Shown here: positions 42,829 through 50,260 of the stretch, one piece after another
Layout: each line of letters opens with the position of its first letter
Numbering within the stretch: position 1 is the first letter of the stretch
Assembly: GCA_030950285.1 (NCBI GenBank)
Contig: JAUZRR010000007.1
Span: 62,001 to 126,000 of the forward strand
From: Planctomycetota bacterium
GTDB taxonomy: Bacteria > Planctomycetota > Phycisphaerae > Phycisphaerales > UBA1924
DNA: 64,000 nucleotides
Reading direction: 5' to 3'
Notes under the pieces: model-generated
Database searches by the model: none
Told to the model about the DNA's origin: nothing
The model's input: only the letters and a program-made list of their open reading frames with translations
Made by a program: the position numbers and the translations under genes

Positions 42829-43718
42829 CCGGGGCACCCGACGAAACTGGCGAGCCCGAGAGCCGTACAACCAAAGCGATGGATTCGCTCGGGTTCCAAT
42901 CCGGTGCGGGCTCGGTGCCCGAGGGTGAAGGCGAACACGCCGCCGAGACTGTCGGTGCGGGGGCGGTTGATCTGGACGTGTTCGGTCGGCCTGCGCCTGC
43001 GGGTCGGGACTGGGCGCACCGGCGGGGCGAGCCTCGGATTTTCGCGTTTTTCTGGACGCTGTATTTGTTGTTTGCGACGGTTGGCGCGTTCTGGGCGGTG
43101 GGTGCGCCGGGGGCGCACGATGCGTTGGCGATGCGGCCGGCGGCTCGGTCTCTGCTGGCGGCGATCACGGTGGGGGTGGCGTTGCTCTGGCCGATGACGC
43201 GGCTGAGCCAGACCACGCCGAGTGAGCGGCCGAGCCGGGTCGCACGAGCGGTCTTGCAGGACATGATGGTGCTGTTGGTTCCGGCGCAGGCGGTAATCTG
43301 GCCCCAGATCGCGATGACGGCGTGGCCGGTTTCTGTGGTCGCGGCGTTGGCGGCATCGATCGCGGCGTGGACGGTGGTGGTGGGGGGCGTGCTGGCGTTG
43401 GCGTTGCTATTCTCGCGGACTGGTGGCGGGCGGGGTTGGTGGATGTTGGTGTTCGTGGTGGTCGCGGGGGCCGGGCCGCTGGTGGCGCTTGGGCCGTTGG
43501 GGAATGCTGCCCGGGGGGACGGGGCGTTTGACTGGTGGTGGATGACCAGCCCGGTGACGTCGGGGTTTGAGATTTCGCGTGATCGGCTGTGGACGGGGGC
43601 GTCGGCGGCGGTCAATAGCGGGCACTGGCGGGCGATCGGGGGGGTCGTGGTGGTGGGGACGGTGGTGTGGGCAACGTTCGGCGTTGTGGGGTTGTTTCGG
43701 CGGACCGAGAGCGCTTGA
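42825..43718 (+). CDS. Polytopic membrane protein of unknown function
   Basis: This 297-residue protein has ~70 polar N-terminal residues (acidic, low complexity) and then about five or six membrane segments (IFAFFWTLYLLFATVGAFWA, SLLAAITVGVALLWPM, MMVLLVPAQAVIW, VSVVAALAASIAAWTVVVGG, WWMLVFVVVAGAGPLVALG, VVVVGTVVWATFGVVGLF). No family is recognised. It starts with GTG overlapping the ftsQ-like stop, so it is co-translated with a division-gene cluster. The C-terminus ends in cytoplasmic Arg residues. Confidence 0.7.
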   Translation: MTGAPDETGEPESRTTKAMDSLGFQSGAGSVPEGEGEHAAETVGAGAVDLDVFGRPAPAGRDWAHRRGEPRIFAFFWTLYLLFATVGAFWAVGAPGAHDALAMRPAARSLLAAITVGVALLWPMTRLSQTTPSERPSRVARAVLQDMMVLLVPAQAVIWPQIAMTAWPVSVVAALAASIAAWTVVVGGVLALALLFSRTGGGRGWWMLVFVVVAGAGPLVALGPLGNAARGDGAFDWWWMTSPVTSGFEISRDRLWTGASAAVNSGHWRAIGGVVVVGTVVWATFGVVGLFRRTESA

Positions 43719-43782
43719 ATACCCCTAGGCCGCCGGGCACTGCATGCCACGGCGGTTGGTTCTTTTGTGGAGGCAGGTGACG

Positions 43783-44250
43783 ATGGAAATCATGACGATC
43801 GATGAGAAGGAACGGCTGTCGGCCAAGCTTGCCGAGCTGATCGCGAACCGGCCGAAGATCACCGCGAGGATCGCCGAGGCGCGCGAGCTGGGGGACCTCA
43901 AGGAGAACGCCGAGTACCACGCCGCCCGTGAGCAGCAGGGGTATGAGGAGGCCGAGATCAAACGGCTGACCTTTCGGCTCGAGCAGAGCCAGGTGGTGGA
44001 TGGCAGCACGCAGATGGCTGAAGGGGTGGTGTTCCTGGGTTCGACGGTCAAGCTCCGCGATGAAAGCAACGGGGAGGAGGACCTGTTCCGGCTCGTCGGG
44101 GAGGCCAGCGACGACGACTCGCTGGATTATGTCGAGGTGACAGTCACCAGCCCGATGGGCGAGGCGCTGATGAAAGCGAGCGTGGGGGAGACCATCAGCG
44201 TACGGGCGCCACGAGGGGTGAAGAAGTTCTTGATCGTCGAGATCACCTGA
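43783..44250 (+). CDS. greA: Transcription elongation factor GreA
   Basis: This 155-residue protein rescues stalled RNA polymerase. The N-terminal coiled coil contains the tip motif GDLKENAEYHAAREQQ (~43-58) with the acidic residues that enter the secondary channel. The C-terminal domain has FLGSTVKLRD and SPMGEALMKASVGETISV, as expected. GGAGG lies 9 nt before the ATG. It is followed by a strong bidirectional terminator. Length is normal. Confidence 0.95.
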   Translation: MEIMTIDEKERLSAKLAELIANRPKITARIAEARELGDLKENAEYHAAREQQGYEEAEIKRLTFRLEQSQVVDGSTQMAEGVVFLGSTVKLRDESNGEEDLFRLVGEASDDDSLDYVEVTVTSPMGEALMKASVGETISVRAPRGVKKFLIVEIT

Positions 44251-44274
44251 GCGGGTTGGGTGGTGGGGGGCGTG

Positions 44275-44325
44275 CAAAAAAACCACACACGCCCGCAGAC
44301 CGAGGTCTGCGGGCGTGTGGTGTTT
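44275..44325. terminator. Bidirectional Rho-independent terminator after greA
   Basis: A perfect 15-bp stem (44286-44300 with 44305-44319) around CGAG, followed by TGGTGTTT on the plus strand and preceded by AAAAAAA, which is a T-run on the minus strand. It serves both greA and the convergent dockerin-protein gene. Confidence 0.85.
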
Positions 44326-44354
44326 ATGGGTGAATTGGACGTACAGAACAGGCT

Positions 44355-46619
44355 TTAGCAGCCGGCGGTCCATGCGTTAAGGAACGCGAGGACGTCCTGG
44401 GTGTTGACAGTGCCGTCGTTATTGAAGTCGGCGGAGCTGTCGCCGGCGGTCCATGCGTTGAGGAACGCGAGGACGTCCTGGGTGTTGACGGTGCCGTCGC
44501 CGTCGAAGTCGGCGGCACACCCGTTGCAGACGTAGTCGAAGATGCTCAGCTCGTCGATGGCGGCTTCGACGATGGAGCCGCTCTGGGCGTCCTCGGCAAC
44601 GAAGCGGGCGCGAAAGGTGGCGTTGACGGTGACAACGTCGGCGATGCGGATCTCGTGGTAGTACCAGCCGCCGTTGGAGAACTCACCGGTGGGGCCGAGG
44701 GTTCTGGCGTTGGTCCAGGTGTTGCCGGAGTTTGCGGAGAAGTCGATGCGAAAGGTGTCGTTGTTGGGGTCGGCACCGGTGTTGTTTGAGTACCAGACCC
44801 AGACGCCGAGGATGGGGTCGGTGAGGCTGTCGAGGTCGTAGACGGGGCTTTTGAGTGTGGTTTTACCGTTGTCGACGTCGTAGTCGCCGAGCCCGCCGCC
44901 GCGGCCGTCGGTGACCCAGCACCGGGTGCCGTTGTTTGAGACATCGTCCCCGGGCTGGGCTTCGGTGGGCTGTGGGTTTTGTCGGTTCCAGACGCCGGTG
45001 GTGGCGTTGTCTCCGGTGTCGCCGACGGTCCAGCCGCCGGTTGTTTCGCCGTCGTAATCGACGACGATGGTCTGGTCCTCGAAGACCAGGGCGCTGATGG
45101 ACTCGGATGCGGCTTCGGAGCCGGAGTCTGTTGTTACGGAGACGTAGTACTCGAAGGCGTCAAAGCAGCTGGCCGCGGGGAGGTCGGCGCGAAAGAAGTC
45201 GTTGCCGAGGGGGGCCATGGGTTCGGTTTGTGCGGGCCCGTCGTTGATGGTGTAGTTGAGTGTGACGGTCTGGTCGTCGTAGGTGGAGAAGGTCTCGTTG
45301 ATCTCGACGGTGACGGGTGTCGGGGTGTTTGGGTCGAGCTTGGTTTGGGGGTTGACGATGTCGAGGTTGACCCCTTCGAGCTTGACGATGAAGAGGCCGC
45401 TCTCGATATCGGAGATGAGGATGGTGCCGCTGGGGAGGTAAGGGTAGTTGGACCATGTGCCGTTGTACCCGATGCCGTCGCTTGAGGGGTAGGTGTCGAA
45501 CCACGCGATTTCGGTGGGGTTGACGGGATCGGTGGTGGCGTCAAAGACGCGGAGCCCGGAGCGGTAGTTTGACTGGAAGATGAGCCCGTTGTGTGTGTAG
45601 AGGTTGTGGTCGACGGAGGGGAGCCCGGTGGTGAATATGCCCGCGAAGGTGGGGTTCGTGAGGTCGGAGACGTCGAAGACTCGTGTGGTGGTGACGCTGA
45701 CGGAATCTCCTTCGTCGAGTTCGTCGTTGATGTAGAAGTGCTGACGGTCTTCGCTGAGCCACCCCTGGTGGGCGTAGCGAGCGCCGGACCATGAGACGGT
45801 GGCGATGGTGAACATGTTGTTTTTGTCGGTGACGTCAACGATTCGGAGGCCGGTCTGACTCCACCCGCCGCTGAACCCCGAGAGGCAGAACGCGATCTCT
45901 CGTCCGGCGTAGGGCCCTGAGTCGTAGCTGACGACCTGTGCGTCGTGGACGTACATGTTGTTCCATGCACCGACGATGATGGGGTCTTCTGGGTCGGTGG
46001 TGTTGACGGCGACGAGGCCGCCGTTTTGGATATTGGCACCGACGAGGTAGAGGAATCCGGAGTCGGGGTTTGCGACGATGTTGTGTGTTGAGGAGTGCCC
46101 TTGTTGGGTTTTGTTTCGGACGAGTGTGACGTTGCCGTTGTCGATATCGGAGAGGTCGATGACCTGGATTCCCGAGCCACCTTCGCTGACGCCGTAGGCG
46201 TACTGGCCGATGACTTTGATATCGTGCCAGAGGCTCGCCGGTCCGGAGATGTATCCGACGATGACGGGGTTGGAGGGGTCGGTGACCTCGACAAAGCCGT
46301 AGCCGCGTTCGAGTCCCATGATGGCGTATTCGCGGTTTGCGGGGGAGACGTACCCCCAGCAGTCGTTGCCGCTGGAGGAGTTGCCGGGGAAGTCGCCGAG
46401 GGTGAGGTGTGCGAGGAGGGTGATATTCTGGCTTGCGAACGCGGCTCGCTGGCCGTTGCCGTCGTCGGGTCCGGTGAGATCAATCGCGGCCGCGGGGCGT
46501 TCGAGGAGTTTGAGGACGTCCTCCTCGCCGACGGTTCGGGGTGGGTCGGCGAGGGCCGAGGTTGCAGTTGCCAGGAGCAGCGCGGGGGTGAGGACAGCGA
46601 CAGAACGGATGCGAGCCAT
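44355..46619 (-). CDS. Secreted choice-of-anchor B protein with C-terminal GC-type dockerin
   Basis: This 754-residue exported protein has a signal peptide (VAVLTPALLLATATSALA-D, ~7-25). Residues ~40-420 form repeated beta-propeller-like LVxDVSDLTNP/VxVxDVTDKNN units typical of choice-of-anchor B (LVIVD-repeat) proteins; then comes a PKD/Ig-like stretch and a lectin-like segment, and at the C-terminus two dockerin-type repeats (DFDGDGTVNTQDVLAFLNAW, DFNNDGTVNTQDVLAFLNAW) ending in Cys. The dockerin presumably anchors it to a surface or extracellular complex. The second ATG at 46619 is chosen because GAGGGAG is 7 nt upstream. Confidence 0.85.
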   Translation of the reverse strand: MARIRSVAVLTPALLLATATSALADPPRTVGEEDVLKLLERPAAAIDLTGPDDGNGQRAAFASQNITLLAHLTLGDFPGNSSSGNDCWGYVSPANREYAIMGLERGYGFVEVTDPSNPVIVGYISGPASLWHDIKVIGQYAYGVSEGGSGIQVIDLSDIDNGNVTLVRNKTQQGHSSTHNIVANPDSGFLYLVGANIQNGGLVAVNTTDPEDPIIVGAWNNMYVHDAQVVSYDSGPYAGREIAFCLSGFSGGWSQTGLRIVDVTDKNNMFTIATVSWSGARYAHQGWLSEDRQHFYINDELDEGDSVSVTTTRVFDVSDLTNPTFAGIFTTGLPSVDHNLYTHNGLIFQSNYRSGLRVFDATTDPVNPTEIAWFDTYPSSDGIGYNGTWSNYPYLPSGTILISDIESGLFIVKLEGVNLDIVNPQTKLDPNTPTPVTVEINETFSTYDDQTVTLNYTINDGPAQTEPMAPLGNDFFRADLPAASCFDAFEYYVSVTTDSGSEAASESISALVFEDQTIVVDYDGETTGGWTVGDTGDNATTGVWNRQNPQPTEAQPGDDVSNNGTRCWVTDGRGGGLGDYDVDNGKTTLKSPVYDLDSLTDPILGVWVWYSNNTGADPNNDTFRIDFSANSGNTWTNARTLGPTGEFSNGGWYYHEIRIADVVTVNATFRARFVAEDAQSGSIVEAAIDELSIFDYVCNGCAADFDGDGTVNTQDVLAFLNAWTAGDSSADFNNDGTVNTQDVLAFLNAWTAGC

Positions 46620-46812
46620 GAACATACTCCCTCTCGGACGATGTGGCGTGTGGGGGCGCGGGCACCTGGCTGCGGAGACGCTCTCCGGGGCCGGGTCGGT
46701 ATCAAGCCGGGTTCAATCTACAGCGGCGGTGCTCGCAGAGCAACCAGACCTTGTCCCGTTCGTACAATATGAATGTCAGGTTCCCGTGAACGTCCGGAGA
46801 AAGGGTAGTCAT

Positions 46813-47676
46813 ATGTTCGGCTCTCGTGGTGTGGTGATGGTCTGGATGGGGGTGTGGATTGGGATGGCGTTGGGCTCGCTCTCGGACGTGGTGCGCGCTG
46901 GGCCGATGGTTTTGGAGTCCGGGCCGATCCTGCTCGCCGACGACACGGCGGTGCCTCATGTGCGGCTTTCGTGGATGCAGGGGGACGGGACGCGGGTCGA
47001 GTACGAACTCGATCTGGAGTGGACAAGCCAGGCAGACCGGACGGTGCTCGGGCGGAATCTCGAGGTGTTTGTAGCGCTGGGCGGGGCGAGACTGGAGCGC
47101 GGGGCGGGACACCCGGATGGGGCGATTGTGCGTGTGGGGCTGTTCAAGACCGACCGGGAGCTGCTGTTCTTTGAGGACATCGCGTACGGGAGCTCGGTGG
47201 AGATCGAGCTGCGGAACGTGGTTTTCAACCAGACGGTGACGCCGGAGTCTGCGACGCTGCTGCAACGGCTTCGGTACAAGGTGGACGATGTGCTGGCGTG
47301 CGGGCTGACGATCAACCAGACGGAGATGTTCAACGTGGTCAGCCGCACCGACGACATGGGGGGGAGCATCCTGCCCGAACAGGTGCGGTATGAGAGCCTG
47401 GACAGCACCGGGAACGGGGCAGGCACCGGGGGCGCGCGGGCGGCGGTGTGGCTCGAGGAGAACGGGAGCGTTTCGATGGACGCGGTGCTTCCTTACGGGC
47501 TGTTTCGGCACAAGGGGGACCCGTGGGCGCTTGAGGTGCCGGGGACGTTCTTTGAGCCGTTCCACTTTGATATTGAGTTTGAGGTGCTGCCTCGGGAGGT
47601 TGCCGAGAGCGAGGGGATTGCGATTCCGCAAGCCCCGCCCGAGCCTGCGGGGGCCTCTGGGATTGTCGGGCAATAG
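46813..47676 (+). CDS. Secreted protein of unknown function
   Basis: This 287-residue protein has a signal peptide (MFGSRGVVMVWMGVWIGMALGSLSDVVRA, cleavage after ~29). The mature part is beta-rich with VRLSWMQGDGTRVEYELDLEW and LRNVVFNQTVTPESATLLQ; it resembles planctomycete secreted proteins without an assigned family. It is divergent from the dockerin-protein gene and convergent with fabH. GGAG and AAAGGG lie upstream of the ATG. Its export suggests a cell-envelope role; nothing more can be said. Confidence 0.65.
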   Translation: MFGSRGVVMVWMGVWIGMALGSLSDVVRAGPMVLESGPILLADDTAVPHVRLSWMQGDGTRVEYELDLEWTSQADRTVLGRNLEVFVALGGARLERGAGHPDGAIVRVGLFKTDRELLFFEDIAYGSSVEIELRNVVFNQTVTPESATLLQRLRYKVDDVLACGLTINQTEMFNVVSRTDDMGGSILPEQVRYESLDSTGNGAGTGGARAAVWLEENGSVSMDAVLPYGLFRHKGDPWALEVPGTFFEPFHFDIEFEVLPREVAESEGIAIPQAPPEPAGASGIVGQ

Positions 47677-47761
47677 GGCGTTTTTCGGAATGATGTCTCC
47701 TCCGCGTGGTGGCGTGACGGGTTGAGCAGTGGGACATCTCGGTTTTTTGAGGGTGTTTGTA

Positions 47762-47844
47762 TGTCCCCTCGCTTGCGCGAGGGGCTCTGTTTTTCTGGTG
47801 AACAGAGCAATCCCTAGAGAGCCCCTCGCGCAAGCGAGGGGACA
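47762..47844. repeat. Type A palindrome inverted pair (83 bp)
   Basis: Forward 47762-47788 and reverse 47817-47844. It lies between the convergent secreted-protein and fabH genes. The surrounding 47677-47891 gap contains a T-run (GGTTTTTT at ~47743) and no gene. Confidence 0.9.
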
Positions 47845-47891
47845 CCAACACGCATCCGGAACAACAACGTACATTGATGCAAGATGATGAT

Positions 47892-48965
47892 CTATTCGCG
47901 GACGCGCCAGATCTGGCACGCCCAGGTCAGGCCGGCGCCGAAGGCAAGCATGAGGATGAGCTGCCCGGCGGCGAGTTGGCCGCTCTCGCGGGCGCGGCCG
48001 AGGGTGATGGGGATCGACGCGGCCGAGGTGTTGCCGGTCTCGGCCATGTCGAGCATGGCGCGCTCGGGGGGGATGCCCGTCTGCTCGGCGACCGCGACGA
48101 CGATGCGGGCGTTGGCCTGGTGGGGGAGGATCCAGTCGATATCGCTCGGGGTGAGTCCGGTGGCTTCGAGGGCTTCGCCAGCGGCTTCTGCCATGCGGCG
48201 GACGGCCTGGCGGAAGACGGCCTGGCCGTCGAGGCGGAGGTAGTGCTGGCGGTCGCGAATAGTTGCTTCGCTGGCGGGGTTTCGGCTCCCTCCGGCGGGG
48301 ATTTTGATGAGGTCTGCCATGAGGCCGTCGGTCCCGAGGGCCGAGTAGATCAGTTCGAGCCCGTCGCTTGAGCGGGGGATGGTGCACTCGGCGCCGGCTT
48401 CGGGTGAGGTGACGACCGCGGCGCCTGCGCCGTCGCCGAAGAGGATGCAGGAGCGGCGGTCGCCGTAGTCGGTGACGCGGGTGAGCGTCTCGGCACCGAT
48501 GACCAGCACGCGGTGGGCAGCGCCTGCGCGCACAAAGCACGCGGCGGTGTGGAGCGCAAAGAGGAAGCCCGAGCAGCCTGCACCGACATCCATCGCTGCG
48601 GCGCCGGCCGCGCCGAGCCCTGCCTGGACAACGCAGGAGACAGCCGGGACGGGGGAGTCGGGGGTCGCGGTGGCGATGAGGATGGTGTCGAGCTGGGCGG
48701 GGGTGATGTTTGCGCGCTCGAGGGCGGGTCGGGCCGCGGCGATCGCGAGGTCGCTGGTTGCCTGTTCTTTGGCAGCACGGTGTCGTGAGCGGATGCCGGT
48801 GCGAGCGAGAATCCACTCATCGGAGGTGTCGACGGTGCGGGCAAGGTCGGCGTTGGTGATGACCTCGTCTGGGAGGTAGTAGCTGTAGCCGACGACGTTG
48901 ACCCCGAGCGGGGCGCCGGGCGTTGTGGCAACAAGGCACGTGTTGCGTCGGGTGTTTGTCGTCAT
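47892..48965 (-). CDS. fabH: 3-oxoacyl-ACP synthase III
   Basis: This 357-residue enzyme begins fatty-acid synthesis by condensing acetyl-CoA with malonyl-ACP. The catalytic triad is complete: Cys131 (DVGAGCSGFLFAL), His282 (ILPHQANARI) and Asn312 (ETGNTSAASIP). VVGYSYYLPDEVITN near the N-terminus and DEWILARTGIRSRH (binding loop) agree with FabH. It has ~20 extra N-terminal residues. It stands alone, without plsX or fabD nearby. The 279 bp upstream show only TATAAA at 49057-49062 (minus strand) as a possible -10. Confidence 0.93.
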   Translation of the reverse strand: MTTNTRRNTCLVATTPGAPLGVNVVGYSYYLPDEVITNADLARTVDTSDEWILARTGIRSRHRAAKEQATSDLAIAAARPALERANITPAQLDTILIATATPDSPVPAVSCVVQAGLGAAGAAAMDVGAGCSGFLFALHTAACFVRAGAAHRVLVIGAETLTRVTDYGDRRSCILFGDGAGAAVVTSPEAGAECTIPRSSDGLELIYSALGTDGLMADLIKIPAGGSRNPASEATIRDRQHYLRLDGQAVFRQAVRRMAEAAGEALEATGLTPSDIDWILPHQANARIVVAVAEQTGIPPERAMLDMAETGNTSAASIPITLGRARESGQLAAGQLILMLAFGAGLTWACQIWRVRE

Positions 48966-49244
48966 CTCGTACAAGGCGGTCTCCGTTCGGGAGCGTTCTT
49001 GCCGCGTCGGTCTTTGGTGTGTGCGGCGGGAGGCTGGATTCGGTCGCGGACTGAAGTTTATACATGCCGAGGTCGAGCCATTGTTTGGGGGGGAACTCGG
49101 CTTGTCAGTTGTTTGGGAATCGGTTGTATCGAATGACAACCCCGGGGGAGATCGGCCTCTGGTCAGTGGACAGAAAGCTCTGAAATGTCCGGCTCTGCGT
49201 CTGCCGGCCTGCGATGGGCAGGGGCAGGCACGCGAAAAAGAAAG

Positions 49245-49333
49245 CGGAGAGGGGGGGATTCGAACCCCCGAGCCGGGTTACCCCGACTACACGGATTCCA
49301 GCCGTGCTCCTTCAGCCGCTCGGACACCTCTCC
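49245..49333 (-). tRNA. tRNA-Ser (anticodon GGA)
   Basis: This 89-nt gene has a 7-bp acceptor stem GGAGAGG/CCTCTCC with discriminator G, a D-arm with GAGCGGCTGAAGGAGC, an anticodon loop CTGGAAT (anticodon GGA) on a ACACGG-type stem, a long variable arm (as in class II Ser tRNAs), and T-loop GTTCGAATC on stem GGGGG/CCCCC. There is no encoded CCA. It would read UCC and UCU codons. Confidence 0.93.
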
Positions 49334-49459
49334 GGCTGGGGAGGCAAGTGTAAGCGGGCTGGGGGTGGATTTCAGGGATTGGACGGAATCCTGGGATTCG
49401 CTCGCACGCTCACTCATCCCAGGCGTGGGGGAACCCACCTCTCCCAAGTACGGGAGGAC

Positions 49460-50260
49460 TCACGCATTCGGGGCGTGGGGGGCAATCTTTCGGTTGGAGA
49501 GGTTGAGGTGGTTGGCGAGGCCGACGGCGATGAGTCCTACGGCGATGCCGGCGGCGACGTCGCTGGGGTAGTGGGCACCGAAGACGACCCTTGCGACTGC
49601 AACGAGCCCGGCCATCGCGACCATGAGCCAGCGGAGGCGGGGGTACCAGGTGGCGAGCATCGCGGCTGCGACGACGGCAAAGACGGTGTGGCTGGACGGC
49701 ATGGACCAGAGTTTGGCGATCCCCTCCTGCCAGAACGCCCAGGGGTGGGTGACGACGTAGCTTTCGCCCGTGGGGATGGGGTACATGCCGAAGGGGCCGA
49801 GGATCATGTCGGGTTCGCCGAGTTGGGGTCTGGGGCGGCCGATGAGCATTTTCAGGCCGAACGCCAGGAGGGCCGCGATGCCGATCGCGACCAGCCAATC
49901 GAGGAGCTGGCGGCGGTTCTGGGGGTCGAGCAGCCAGACCGCGAGGACGACGACGAGTGTCATGCCTCCCTGGCCGAACTGCTGGAGGACTTCGAGCTCG
50001 CGGCGGATATCGCCTCCGATGGGGAGGGAGCCTCGGGTGCCGTTGGCGGTGATGAGGGACATCGCCCAGGGGTCGAACTGCCAGAGGATTGCGGTGGCGA
50101 GCAGGCCATAGAGGGCTGCGGGGGCCCAGGGGCGTCTTGAATCGGCAGCGGCCCAGCGGTGGACGGGGGACCAGATCGCCCAGATCAGGTGGAGTAAACG
50201 GATCGGGAGGGGGAGGGTGTGATTATGCTCCCACGAGATGCGAAGTTTGTTGACGGACAT
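49460..50260 (-). CDS. PAP2-family membrane phosphatase
   Basis: This 266-residue membrane protein carries the three PAP2 motifs: KMLIGRPRP (K-x6-RP), MPSSHTVFA (PSxH) and ARVVFGAHYPSDV (R-x5-H-x3-D), each between hydrophobic segments. It probably dephosphorylates undecaprenyl pyrophosphate or another lipid phosphate on the periplasmic face, which would recycle carrier for the glycan genes here. The start MSVNKLRIS at 50260 lies within the first codons of the divergent transferase gene; a later start is possible. No Shine-Dalgarno sequence is seen. Confidence 0.85.
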   Translation of the reverse strand: MSVNKLRISWEHNHTLPLPIRLLHLIWAIWSPVHRWAAADSRRPWAPAALYGLLATAILWQFDPWAMSLITANGTRGSLPIGGDIRRELEVLQQFGQGGMTLVVVLAVWLLDPQNRRQLLDWLVAIGIAALLAFGLKMLIGRPRPQLGEPDMILGPFGMYPIPTGESYVVTHPWAFWQEGIAKLWSMPSSHTVFAVVAAAMLATWYPRLRWLMVAMAGLVAVARVVFGAHYPSDVAAGIAVGLIAVGLANHLNLSNRKIAPHAPNA

